Part shown: positions 7,661 through 15,931 of the stretch, in pieces
How positions within the stretch are numbered: position 1 is the stretch's first letter
Layout: each line of letters opens with the position of its first letter
Source of the DNA: CAYWNA01 sp964459305
Lineage (GTDB): Bacteria > Planctomycetota > Planctomycetia > Pirellulales > Pirellulaceae
DNA: 18,636 bases
Reading direction: 5' to 3'
Assembly: GCA_964459305.1 (NCBI GenBank)
Contig: CAYWNA010000260.1
Coordinates: forward strand, 1-18,636
The notes under the pieces: generated by a model
Databases searched by the model: none
The model's input: the letters and a program-made list of their open reading frames with translations, nothing else
Told to the model about the DNA's origin: nothing
Program-made: the position numbers and the translations under genes

Positions 7661-8602
7661 ATGAGTATTCAGTGGTTTCCCGGGCACATGCACAAGGCCC
7701 AGTTGCAGATCAAGGAAGCGCTGCCGAAGGTCGATCTGCTCATCGAATTGCTTGATGCGCGAATCCCGTTCAGCAGCGAAAACCCAATGCTGGCGGCTCT
7801 GCGCGGCAAGAAGCCCTGCCTCAAGGTGCTCAGCAAGAGCGATCTGGCCGATCCGGCGCGGACTTCGGAATGGCAATCGCATTTGGAGCATCAAAGTGGT
7901 GTCAAAGCAAGGGCGGTTTCCACGAAGCAACCGGGACAAATTGCGAGGTTGACCGACGCATGCCACAAAATGCTGCCACATCATCGTGGCCAGGCGAGAC
8001 CCATCCGAACGATGGTCGTGGGCATTCCCAACGTCGGCAAGTCGACCCTGATCAACATTCTGGCTGGCCGGAACATCGCCAAGACGGGAAACGAACCCGC
8101 CATCACCAAGGGCCAGCAGCAGATCCGCATCGACGAAGGCATCGTGCTGCTCGATACGCCCGGCGTCCTTTGGCCAAACGTGGAAAATGAAAACAGCGGC
8201 TACCGACTCGCTGCAACGGGTGCCATCCGAGACACGGCGATGGAGTATCCCGACGTCGCCTATTTTGTGGCTGGCTATCTCCTGGAGAATTATCCCGAGG
8301 CGCTCGCTGCGCGTTACTCGCTGGATGCGACGCCCGCCGATCAGATCTCTCTGTTGGATGCCATTGGAAACAGACGAGGTTGTTTGATGAAGGGCGGCGT
8401 AGTTGACTACGACCGTACTTCGCGGATCTTCATCAACGACCTGCGGGCAGGTGCCTTGGGTCCGATCACATTCGAAACCCCTGAGATGGTTGCGCAGGAA
8501 GCGGCCGCGCAGCAGGCGACCAAGGCCAAGAAAGTGGAGCGACAGCAGACGCGGAAAGAGTCGCGACGGGCCGCGTTTAAGGCGAAGCGGAAAAGGCGGT
8601 AG
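7661..8602 (+). CDS. rbgA: Ribosome biogenesis GTPase RbgA/YlqF
   Basis: The protein has 313 residues and begins with IQWFPGHMHKA, the N-terminal signature of YlqF/RbgA. The GTPase motifs are circularly permuted, as in this family. G4 comes first at 58-61, then G1 GIPNVGKST (121-129), the G2 Thr in AITKG (149), and G3 DTPG (165-168). The C-terminal tail after about 275 is highly basic, suited to rRNA contact. The family assists late assembly of the 50S subunit in the cytoplasm. G4 reads SKSD instead of the usual NKxD, a one-base change. There is no strong ribosome site before the ATG, but the family N-terminus fixes the start. It is a housekeeping gene among exported catabolic genes and converges on the sulfatase gene 59 bp away. 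Confidence 0.94.
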   Translation: MSIQWFPGHMHKAQLQIKEALPKVDLLIELLDARIPFSSENPMLAALRGKKPCLKVLSKSDLADPARTSEWQSHLEHQSGVKARAVSTKQPGQIARLTDACHKMLPHHRGQARPIRTMVVGIPNVGKSTLINILAGRNIAKTGNEPAITKGQQQIRIDEGIVLLDTPGVLWPNVENENSGYRLAATGAIRDTAMEYPDVAYFVAGYLLENYPEALAARYSLDATPADQISLLDAIGNRRGCLMKGGVVDYDRTSRIFINDLRAGALGPITFETPEMVAQEAAAQQATKAKKVERQQTRKESRRAAFKAKRKRR

Positions 8603-8661
8603 GGGATTAGCAGTTAGCAGCCCTTCGCCCCACGGACGATTGCCCACCCCAACTCTCTTCT

Positions 8662-10218
8662 TCAGTCGAGGCCCACGTTCTTGCGAAACATCTGATAGAG
8701 CCGGCTTTCGAGGCCCTCCGGGGCGTGACCAACCACGTCCTTCATCCGGTTCAAACGTGGGATATATCCGGCCGACAAGTTGTATTGCGTCGTCCTGAAA
8801 TACTCCAGGTGCCGGGCGTGGATCTGCTCGACGATCTCGCGATGCTCCTTCGAGTTGATCAGATTGCGCATCTGATAAGGATCGGTCTTCATATCGTAGA
8901 GAGCCTCTTTGCTGCCGTGGACCCACCACGACCAACGCGGTGTGCGGACCATGAATCTCAACCGCGATGTGGTACCGATTTCGCTGAATGCCGCGTCCCT
9001 CACGGCATCGACTTCACCGGTGGCGACAGGCAATTGAGACACGGCAAAATGGCCGGGAGATAGCTTGCCACCGATCGCCTGGACGATCGTGGGATAGATG
9101 TCGAACAACTGAGTCAACGCCGAAGTACGTCCACCTGGTTGGATGTGACCGGGCCAACGCATTACCAGAGGCACTCGAACGGACTCCTCGAAGAAGCTAC
9201 CCTTCGACATGCGCCCGTGGGCGCCGATCATCTCGCCGTGGTCGGACGAAAAGATCACGAGCGTATTGTCCCACGTGCCGCGTTCTCTGAGCATGTCGAC
9301 GATCCGGCCGATTTGGTCGTCGATCAAGGCCATCTTGCCATAGTAGTTCGCCCGCATCCGCCGAACGGACTCGCGGTCATGGAGTTTGCCGTGGTGCTTG
9401 TACTGGTCGACACAATTGGGTGGCAGTTCGATATCATCCGGGGCAACCAGCGTGGCATACTCGCCCGGCGCGTCCAGCGGCGTGTGGGGACCGGGAAAAC
9501 TTGTGACCAGACAATAAGGTTTGTCGACGGGCTGTTTCTTTAGAAACGATATTGCTGTGTTGGCCACGAACGTGTCGTTGTGGTCTTGCGGCTCGACGCA
9601 ACTCGGACGAACCTCATACTGCCCCTGGATCACGCGCCGCGCGATATCGCGACAGTAAGCGTCCAGCCGTCCGATCTTGCGAAGATGATCCTGGTAAACG
9701 CCGGGGCCCTCGGGCGTGGTGAACGGCGTGGCGATCTCTTGGCAGTAGTCGAGGCCCAGGGCATCGTGGTACTCGTCTAGCGTCGCAAACCGCTCCCGCC
9801 ATCCTCCGCCTTCGGTCCAATGGTTTTTGCCGACCTGGGCGGTCGTGTAGCCCGCAGCGCGAATGTCTTGGAACATTCGCGTGATCTCCGGCGGAATGAA
9901 ATAGACGGCCAGATTGCCGAAGATGTTGTGATTGTGTGGGTACAGTCCGCTGAGCAGCGATGCTCGCGCGGGGATGCACACCGGACATGGCGAATAGCAC
10001 GCATCGAAGATCATGCCCTCGGAGGCCAGCCGATCGAGATTCGGCGTGGGCACTGCCTTGTCGCCAGTAAAAGGCAAGCAGCGAGGGTTCCATTGGTCGG
10101 TAAACAAGACCAGAACATCGGGCCGCTCGGCTGCGGTGCTCGCTGCAATCATCCAGGCGAAACTGATGCAGCACAAAAGCACAATGCGTGGAGTCTTCCA
10201 GCGGTTTTCGCAAGTCAT
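8662..10218 (-). CDS. Exported S1 family sulfatase (choline-sulfatase/heparan-type branch)
   Basis: The 518-residue protein has a signal peptide (1-30, ending STAA). The sulfatase signature CIPARASLLSG begins at C81, and C-x-P-x-R is the motif in which the Cys is oxidised to formylglycine by the maturation enzyme. Metal-site residues appear as FTDQW (D41) and SSDHGEM (D326, H327). K131 and H133 in VGKNHW match the conserved Lys/His of the active site. The TDQ in place of DD is typical of the choline- and glycosaminoglycan-sulfatase side of the family. It would hydrolyse sulfate esters outside the cytoplasm, with substrate unknown. A TTG at 10242 extends the frame, but the ATG at 10218 has AAAAGGAG six bases upstream and gives a normal leader. 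Confidence 0.93.
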   Translation of the reverse strand: MTCENRWKTPRIVLLCCISFAWMIAASTAAERPDVLVLFTDQWNPRCLPFTGDKAVPTPNLDRLASEGMIFDACYSPCPVCIPARASLLSGLYPHNHNIFGNLAVYFIPPEITRMFQDIRAAGYTTAQVGKNHWTEGGGWRERFATLDEYHDALGLDYCQEIATPFTTPEGPGVYQDHLRKIGRLDAYCRDIARRVIQGQYEVRPSCVEPQDHNDTFVANTAISFLKKQPVDKPYCLVTSFPGPHTPLDAPGEYATLVAPDDIELPPNCVDQYKHHGKLHDRESVRRMRANYYGKMALIDDQIGRIVDMLRERGTWDNTLVIFSSDHGEMIGAHGRMSKGSFFEESVRVPLVMRWPGHIQPGGRTSALTQLFDIYPTIVQAIGGKLSPGHFAVSQLPVATGEVDAVRDAAFSEIGTTSRLRFMVRTPRWSWWVHGSKEALYDMKTDPYQMRNLINSKEHREIVEQIHARHLEYFRTTQYNLSAGYIPRLNRMKDVVGHAPEGLESRLYQMFRKNVGLD

Positions 10219-10224
10219 GACGGT

Positions 10225-10232
10225 CTCCTTTT
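10225..10232 (-). promoter_or_regulatory. Ribosome binding site deciding the first sulfatase start
   Basis: AAAAGGAG is placed six bases before the ATG at 10218. The in-frame TTG at 10242 lies upstream of this site and would put eight extra residues before the signal peptide. Confidence 0.8.
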
Positions 10233-10360
10233 CCAGACCCAAATCTCATCCGCAAAGCCGGCGGGTGCAATGTGCGACAATGCGCGTTGTTGCACCTTAG
10301 GGAGATCATATCCGATGCGAACAAGGTTGCCCATCACGCTGCTGAGTCGAACTCACGGGG

Positions 10361-10385
10361 CCGGCCGATATCGATCTCCGGCCGG
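10361..10385. repeat. G+C-rich hairpin
   Basis: A perfect 7-bp inverted repeat (CCGGCCG with CGGCCGG) surrounds an 11-base loop in the gap between the nucleoside hydrolase and sulfatase genes. It has no T-tract on either side, so it is not a standard intrinsic terminator. Its role is unknown. Confidence 0.5.
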
Positions 10386-10444
10386 AAATCGTGACCGAGC
10401 GCCGTCGGGCGCGCGACCTTCACACCTGGTACCCTTGAATGCCC

Positions 10445-10459
10445 TAGGCTGGAAGCCTA
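10445..10459. repeat. Short REP-like palindrome (TAGGCT-GGA-AGCCTA)
   Basis: A perfect 6-bp stem with a 3-base loop lies about 35 bp beyond the stop of the nucleoside hydrolase gene. The core AGGCT-N-AGCCT is shared with both halves of the palindromic repeat at 17923-17970, which suggests one repeat family. It could also act as a weak transcription stop, but no T-run follows. Confidence 0.5.
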
Positions 10460-10494
10460 TCCCACGGCAAATTCTCATCTGCCGCTCTGCTTCC

Positions 10495-11571
10495 TCATTC
10501 CGACTCGCTGAGTACCTTCAGGTCTTCCACGAGAATCGCCAAGAGATTGACCTGGTCCACTTGCATCGCCACCCAAGCGTTGGATTCTGGTTTTGCGCCG
10601 TGCCGGTCATCGAACAGGGTCTGCCCTCGCGTCCACTCGCCCTTTGTTTCGACGCAAACTCTAGCACGCCGTAACAGCAGCGTCTCTGGATAGAACAGGT
10701 AGGCCAGCGTGGCGGCATCGTGAATGTGAAAGCCGCGAATACCCTCAGTGCCTCGATACTTCAGTGAAGTCTTGCTCATGAAGTGACAGAGATCGACGAT
10801 GAAACGGCCGATGCGACTTTGCGGCGCCGCTTGACTGACCGCACCGGCGTGCTCGGTGGTAAAGGTAACGTGATGCGTCACATCGAGAGGTAGCACGACA
10901 ATATCATCCCTGCTGGCAAAGACCTTTTGAGCCGCCTCAGGATCGCAGTGGATGTTGAATTCGGCATGGGATGTGATGTTTCCCTTTCGGCGAAACGCGG
11001 CGCCCATGATGACGACTTCTTTGGCCTTGGCGAGAGTACCCGGGCTCTTCTCTTCCGCAGCGGCAAGGTTGGTCAACGGCCCGACTGCAACCAGTGTGAT
11101 TTCACCTGGCGCGGCGTTAAGTTTCTCGATGATGATTTCGTCAGCGTTGCGGGCCTTGCTCAGTTGATGTGTCGGTGCGGGCAGGGTCCGCGACAGATTC
11201 CCCATGCCGTCTGTGCCATGAATATGTGCGGCGTCTTCTTCCTGCTCGCCTATGGGTACGCCTCGCCCAACCTCGACGTGCCCAAAGCCGCCAAGTGCGA
11301 GAGTGCGGCTGGCGTTGGCAAAGGTGTATTGGTTTGGCACGTTCCCGTCCACCGTCGTCACCGCCACTATCTCGACGAGGCCCTGTTTGGCTAGGCTTTG
11401 CAGCCACAACAGGGCGAAAACGTCGTCGCCTCCAGGATCCGTATCGAAGAGAATTCTACACGGCCGGCTTCGATCCTCGGCCTCGTCGCTCGCATCCGTT
11501 GGCCGAAGTTGGCCGATCAATATGACGCCTGCAATGAATGGCAAGACGTGCCGCATGAGTTTTCGGGACAT
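10495..11571 (-). CDS. Exported inosine/uridine-preferring nucleoside hydrolase
   Basis: The 358-residue protein carries the nucleoside hydrolase hallmark DTDPGGDD at 43-50, whose Asp cluster binds the catalytic calcium. The rest of the family pattern follows: DGNVPNQYTFANA (75-87), VAVGPLTNLA (161-170), AEFNIHCDPEAA (203-214) and FHIHDAATLAY (281-291), with the late calcium ligand D285. Such enzymes split ribonucleosides into base and ribose. A hydrophobic leader at residues 8-21 indicates export or membrane anchoring, fitting a scavenging role outside the cytoplasm. The ATG at 11571 has AGGAG nine bases upstream. The frame runs further to a TTG, which I reject. The gene is divergent from the SGNH/TPR gene, with 161 bp between the starts. 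Confidence 0.93.
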   Translation of the reverse strand: MSRKLMRHVLPFIAGVILIGQLRPTDASDEAEDRSRPCRILFDTDPGGDDVFALLWLQSLAKQGLVEIVAVTTVDGNVPNQYTFANASRTLALGGFGHVEVGRGVPIGEQEEDAAHIHGTDGMGNLSRTLPAPTHQLSKARNADEIIIEKLNAAPGEITLVAVGPLTNLAAAEEKSPGTLAKAKEVVIMGAAFRRKGNITSHAEFNIHCDPEAAQKVFASRDDIVVLPLDVTHHVTFTTEHAGAVSQAAPQSRIGRFIVDLCHFMSKTSLKYRGTEGIRGFHIHDAATLAYLFYPETLLLRRARVCVETKGEWTRGQTLFDDRHGAKPESNAWVAMQVDQVNLLAILVEDLKVLSESE

Positions 11572-11732
11572 GACGGGCTTCTCCTGCGCTGGTGTTGGCG
11601 TCTGGGTACCGCGGCCGTGGAGCATCGAGCCTTTTCAGTTTTTCCTTCGACGCACTGACGGCGTGCCACGGTTGCGTGTACTATGGTACGCGTAGCACGT
11701 CATGCATTCCAGGCTTGTCCCAAATCCATGCG

Positions 11733-13244
11733 ATGAACACGGAGAGTGAATCAACACTGAAGGGCCGCTTTCGGCTGCCGCGCGGGCTGATGTACCGCGC
11801 GGCTGCCGTGTTGCTGGGGTTGGTGCCGTTTGTGGCGGCCGAAGGGCTATTCGCGCTTTTCGATTGGGGCCGACCGAGTTATTCCGCCGACCCGTTCGTC
11901 GGTTTCCGCGGCGTCCGTCCGCTGTTCGTGCCGAACGACGACGGATCGCGATACAAGATCGCCGAATCGCGTCAGGCGTTCTTCTGCCCCGACTCCTTCG
12001 CCAGCGAAAAGGAGCCCAAGGAATTCCGCATCTTCTGCCTCGGCGGATCCACCGTTCACGGTCGCCCCTTTGCGATCGAAACGTCGTTTGCCACGTGGCT
12101 GGAGTTGAGCCTTCAGGCGGCCGAGCCTGCTCGCACGTGGGACATCGTCAACTGTGGCGGCGTGTCCTATGCCAGCTACCGCCTGGTTCCGATCCTGGAA
12201 GGAGTGCTCCAGTACGAGCCGGATCTCATCATTCTCTACACAGGACACAACGAGTTTCTCGAAGACCGCACCTACGGGCACATCAAACGCGTACCGGAGG
12301 CGGTGGCGGCGCCAAGCAACCTGCTCATGCAGACACGGACCTTTACGTTACTGCGCGAAGGTTATATGCGCCTGCTTGCCCAGCCACAGCGTGGGCCGGA
12401 TGGGTTGCCCATCCTCCTGACAGAAGTGGACGCCATGCTCGATTATCGGGACGGCCTGGACAACTACCGCCGCGACGAAAAGTGGCGGCTCGATACCATC
12501 GATCATTTCCGCTTTAATCTTCGCCGCATGGTACGCCTGACCTCGGAGGCGGGCGTACCGCTACTGATCGTCAATCCCGTGAGCCAGCTTCGCGACTGTC
12601 CACCCTTCAAATCGCAGCACCGTGGCGACTTGACGGCGAAGGAACTTCAGCATTGGGAGATGCTGGTCGAGCAAGCCGAAAAACGTTACACGACAGACCC
12701 TCGCCGTTGCGTATCACTGCTGTGCGAAGCCCTGGAAACCGACGACCAGCATGCGGGGCTCCACTATCTGCTGGCCTCCGGCTACGACGAACTCAAGATG
12801 ACCGACCAGGCATGCGAACACTATGTGCTGGCCAAAGAAATGGACGTTTGCCCGCTGCGCATGCTGGAACCGATGCATGATGCATTGATCGAGATTGCCC
12901 AAGAAGCGGGCGTTCCGCTAGTAGACGCTCGACGCTCGATCGAGTCGCTCAGCCGCGACCACATCCCTGACGATCAGTATCTCGTGGACCACGTTCACCC
13001 GTCCATCGAAGGCCACAAACGAATCGCCCAGTGGCTGATGGATGAACTCACCCGCCAAGGCGTCGTTCGCCCCGTCGACGAATGGATGGACGCCCGCGAT
13101 CAGGCCTTTCGTGAGCATTTCGAAGCCTTGGACGACCTGTATTTCTTCAAGGGCACGCAACGACTAGAGAGCCTTCGCCGCTGGACCCAGGGCAGAGCGA
13201 ACGGCGTCCGCGGGAAAACACCTGCGACCAGGCCAGACTCATAA
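11733..13244 (+). CDS. Membrane-anchored SGNH hydrolase with TPR-like insert
   Basis: The 503-residue protein has a single N-terminal membrane segment (about 23-43). SGNH blocks follow: block I FCLGGSTVHG with the nucleophile S106, block II NCGGVSYASYR (140-150), block III YTGHNEF with N173, and block V DHVHP with D419 and H422. Residues 301-377 are helical, with one or two TPR-like repeats (CEALETDDQHAGLHYLLASGY is the clearest part), inserted between blocks III and V. The catalytic set is intact, so an extracytoplasmic esterase or acyltransferase is likely, with an unknown substrate. The ATG at 11733 is chosen because longer versions from a TTG at 11592 would cross the start of the divergent nucleoside hydrolase gene. 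The ribosome site is weak. The gene ends 5 bp from the convergent sulfatase gene. Confidence 0.85.
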   Translation: MNTESESTLKGRFRLPRGLMYRAAAVLLGLVPFVAAEGLFALFDWGRPSYSADPFVGFRGVRPLFVPNDDGSRYKIAESRQAFFCPDSFASEKEPKEFRIFCLGGSTVHGRPFAIETSFATWLELSLQAAEPARTWDIVNCGGVSYASYRLVPILEGVLQYEPDLIILYTGHNEFLEDRTYGHIKRVPEAVAAPSNLLMQTRTFTLLREGYMRLLAQPQRGPDGLPILLTEVDAMLDYRDGLDNYRRDEKWRLDTIDHFRFNLRRMVRLTSEAGVPLLIVNPVSQLRDCPPFKSQHRGDLTAKELQHWEMLVEQAEKRYTTDPRRCVSLLCEALETDDQHAGLHYLLASGYDELKMTDQACEHYVLAKEMDVCPLRMLEPMHDALIEIAQEAGVPLVDARRSIESLSRDHIPDDQYLVDHVHPSIEGHKRIAQWLMDELTRQGVVRPVDEWMDARDQAFREHFEALDDLYFFKGTQRLESLRRWTQGRANGVRGKTPATRPDS

Positions 13245-13249
13245 GCCAG

Positions 13250-14737
13250 TCACGGCCGCCTTGGTGGCGGAGGTAGCTTCCAGATGATCCGTTTTCCCTC
13301 GTAGCGTGGCCATTCCCATTCGGGCCAGACGGGGCTTTCGGCTCGGACCTCGTGGTACAACTTGCGCAGCACGGTCGACATCTGTTCGAGACGCTCGGGC
13401 TCCTTGGTGGCCAAGTCGGTGGTTTCGCCGATGTCGTCACGCAGGTTGTACAGTTCGAACGTGGCCAGCTCGGCCGTCTTGAGCGTCTGGGTGTCGCTCG
13501 CGGTGATGTCTGCACCTCGCTTTGGATCAGGACCGGACAGATGAGCCAGGATCTTCCAGTCGCCCATTCGCATGGTCACCTTGGGCTTGCTCGCAGCCCG
13601 ATTGTATTGCCAGTACAGCGGTGTTTTGCGCTCGATAGGCCGGCCCTCGAGAATGGGCAGGAAACTAGCGCCGTCGATTGCCCGATCGGTGGGCGCATCA
13701 ATACCAGCGATTTCACATAACGTCGGAAGCACGTCGACGCCGCTCACCGGTTCGTCGCACACGGTGCCAGGCTTCGTGTGGCCGGGCCAGCGGATCATGC
13801 CGGGCACACGAATACCGCCTTCGTACAGATGCCCTTTCTTCTCGCGCAACGGCCCCGCCGACCCGTGCGGGTGCCGGCTGGTAATGGCCGGGCCGTTGTC
13901 GCTGGTGAATAACACGAGCGTACTGTCCCGCAGATCGAGATCGTCGATCGTCTTCATCAACCGGCCAAACGCGTCGTCCATCTGCGTGACGTTGCCATGG
14001 TGCGCCGCTCGCGTCGGCAGACCGGGCGAAGGATAGAGGTCGGCATATCGCTTGTCTGTGGCGATCGGTTCGTGTGGCTCGTGAAAGCAGACGAACAGGA
14101 ACAGCGGCTTGTCGCGACCACGCAAATCGCGGAGCCACTGGATCGCTTCGTCCGCCACCAACTGGGCCGAATAGCCCTCGAGCAGTCCGACCGGTTCGCC
14201 GTTGCGCACGAAGTTGTCCGGGTTATGGTGGTTGGGCAAAGCGTTGTTTTGTGTGGAAAACCAATGGTCGAAACCGTGATCGGACGGTTGCGGCTGGCCG
14301 GGCAGGTTGAAACGACCGTTCAGATGCCATTTACCCACGTGGCAAGTTGTGTAGCCTGACCCGCGCAGCAGTGTTGCGATGGTGGTTTCTTCCTGCCGCA
14401 CGTGCATGGGCGAAAGCATGGGAATCCAGCCGTGGATGCCCACGCGATACGGCGTTCGTCCCGTCATCAGCCCCGTGCGTGCCGGCGAGCAATTGGCGGC
14501 GGCAGCATAGCAGTCCGTCAGTCGCATGCTCTCCGCAGCGAAACGGTCAAGGTTGGGTGTCTGAATAACCGGGTGTCCATAGCAGGCCAAATCGCCATAG
14601 CCCAAATCGTCGGCCAGTACCACGACGAAGTTCGGCCGCCCCTCAGGTTGTTCGGCCAAGGTACCGGCAGCCAAGCCCTGGGCCAGAGCCGCGATCATCA
14701 CTAAACTCACCGTACCGAAAATCAATCTGCATCTCAT
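13250..14737 (-). CDS. Exported arylsulfatase A-like S1 sulfatase
   Basis: The 495-residue protein has a Sec leader (1-29, with an Ala-rich end). The metal-site pair DD (43-44) lies in LADDLGYGD. The formylglycine motif CSPARTGLMTGR starts at C83, GKWHL (135-139) carries active-site K136 and H138, and FTSDNG (277-282) carries the later metal ligands D280 and N281. These are the features of the arylsulfatase A type, with substrate specificity unpredictable by motif. It needs the formylglycine-generating enzyme, which is not in this window. GAGGAG nine bases upstream supports the ATG at 14737. The tail is rich in Pro and Arg. It differs clearly from the other sulfatase here and is not a recent duplicate. 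Confidence 0.95.
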   Translation of the reverse strand: MRCRLIFGTVSLVMIAALAQGLAAGTLAEQPEGRPNFVVVLADDLGYGDLACYGHPVIQTPNLDRFAAESMRLTDCYAAAANCSPARTGLMTGRTPYRVGIHGWIPMLSPMHVRQEETTIATLLRGSGYTTCHVGKWHLNGRFNLPGQPQPSDHGFDHWFSTQNNALPNHHNPDNFVRNGEPVGLLEGYSAQLVADEAIQWLRDLRGRDKPLFLFVCFHEPHEPIATDKRYADLYPSPGLPTRAAHHGNVTQMDDAFGRLMKTIDDLDLRDSTLVLFTSDNGPAITSRHPHGSAGPLREKKGHLYEGGIRVPGMIRWPGHTKPGTVCDEPVSGVDVLPTLCEIAGIDAPTDRAIDGASFLPILEGRPIERKTPLYWQYNRAASKPKVTMRMGDWKILAHLSGPDPKRGADITASDTQTLKTAELATFELYNLRDDIGETTDLATKEPERLEQMSTVLRKLYHEVRAESPVWPEWEWPRYEGKRIIWKLPPPPRRP

Positions 14738-15232
14738 CGGTTTTCTCTCCTCAAGTATCAGCCGAGAAAAACTGTCGCGTTTGTCGCCGTCCTCTCCGAG
14801 GACGGCGACTATCTGCTTTCAGAATTTCGCAGTCTTCGCGCTAATGTTGACGCTTCTTGATCGACGGCTCCTCAGCCCATTTCGCGCCACAAATCTGCGA
14901 TCGTCGATCAGCTTAACACACCCCGGCCATCGAGAGAATCAGATTCGGCGCGTCGAGGTAGAATTGACCGTTTGAGTGGCCACGTCGAAACGAACTAAAA
15001 CCGTCGATCCGGACGAAGCCACGTCCGTCCTTGCTTGCGGTCAGAAACATCACCCCTCATACTAAGAAGGTGCTTGCGCGCTGTGGAGCTGGATTTATGT
15101 CAAACGCGCACGTCCCTTCACAACGGGGCGTCTTTCTGCAGTGCTTGTTCCGCGCCCGCGATCGATGACGCAGCAAGCCGTTCGGGCAAATCAACGATCG
15201 CTGGCTGAAACACTCAATACGGACGGTACCAT
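14738..15232. other. 495-base intergenic region between divergent genes
   Basis: The region lies between the second sulfatase gene and the membrane protein gene and contains the strong hairpin at 14783-14809. Short open frames on both strands (about 64 and 70 codons) lack ribosome sites and recognisable protein character, so I leave them out. I see no RNA gene and no convincing promoter. Confidence 0.6.
14783..14809. repeat. Perfect 12-bp hairpin (GTCGCCGTCCTC ... GAGGACGGCGAC)
   Basis: A perfect 12-bp inverted repeat with a 3-base loop sits 46 bp upstream of the second sulfatase start, inside the divergent intergenic region. It is followed by no T-run. It could be a REP-type palindrome, a protein-binding site or a leader structure. 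I cannot tell which. Confidence 0.65.
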
Positions 15233-15847
15233 ATGATTTCGTCCAAAGATGATCTTGCCTCGTCGTCATCGGAAGAAGTTGGCATGTTGCCGAATCCCTA
15301 CGAACTCGCCGGAGCGTACAAACGGTGGATTCTTGGGATCTCCGTCATTACTGCGATATCATTGTGCCTCTGGCTGACGTATCACGGTTCCAGCCTGAAA
15401 ACGGCGGAGGCTCCTTGCGGGATCGTCTGTTTCGAGTTGTGTTGGACTGAAGGCAAAGCTAACCGAATTCTCGAAGAGTGGAAGGGAGTAAGGATTGCGA
15501 CTGCCAAGAGCGACCTGTATTGGGATTTCCTCTTCATCCCAGCCTACTCGACCGCGATTGCCTTGCTGTGCGGATGCGCCGCCGTGCGTGCAGCCTCAAG
15601 GTGGCGCGTCGTGCTCGTCTCGCTGGCTTGGCTTCAGTGGGGCGCAGCCATCCTCGATGTAGTTGAGAACATCTGTCTCCTGCAACTGCTGGAAGCGGGC
15701 ACGGCAACCTCGTCGATCTTGCCGTTGATTGCGGGTGCTTGCGCGGCCGTAAAGTTCTTGATTGTCATTCCGAGCGTCTGCTTGGGGGTTTTCGTGGTGG
15801 TATGCATGCAAATGAAGCGGGTCTTCGCCAAGGTGCGATCAAGCTGA
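15233..15847 (+). CDS. Hypothetical four-helix integral membrane protein
   Basis: I do not recognise a named family. The 204-residue protein has four probable membrane segments, at about 32-50, 98-120, 125-153 and 162-192. Between the first two is a soluble loop with CGIVCFELCWTEGKANRILEE (62-82), followed by DLYWDFLFIPAYS (94-106) and LDVVENICLL (141-150). An acidic residue sits inside helix 3. The pattern of an extracytoplasmic FEL(A/C) stretch, a charged helix and DFLFIPAY resembles a widespread uncharacterised membrane family that I recall only by its look. The ATG at 15233 has a weak ribosome site. The ATG at 15284, preceded by GGAAGAAG, is a good alternative start giving 187 residues. 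It converges on the winged-helix gene. Confidence 0.75.
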   Translation: MISSKDDLASSSSEEVGMLPNPYELAGAYKRWILGISVITAISLCLWLTYHGSSLKTAEAPCGIVCFELCWTEGKANRILEEWKGVRIATAKSDLYWDFLFIPAYSTAIALLCGCAAVRAASRWRVVLVSLAWLQWGAAILDVVENICLLQLLEAGTATSSILPLIAGACAAVKFLIVIPSVCLGVFVVVCMQMKRVFAKVRSS

Positions 15848-15931
15848 CCCGCCTGAGCGATTCAGTTGAATTGGAAAACGCAGAACCCGCTACGCTTTTT
15901 GACGCCGCCGAACCCGCCAATCACTTAACGC

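Noticed and set aside
7640..8935. 431-codon minus-strand open frame across rbgA and the end of the first sulfatase gene
   Set aside because: It lies opposite two genes with clear family motifs, and its protein is low in recognisable features.
9820..10674. 284-codon plus-strand open frame across the sulfatase start and the nucleoside hydrolase end
   Set aside because: It overlaps two well-supported genes on the other strand and has no family resemblance.
11592..11732. Upstream extension of the SGNH/TPR protein
   Set aside because: It starts at a TTG without a ribosome site and crosses the leader and ribosome site of the divergent nucleoside hydrolase gene.
15057..15269. 70-codon minus-strand frame in the 14738-15232 gap
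   Set aside because: It has no ribosome site, an unusual composition, and overlaps the membrane protein start.
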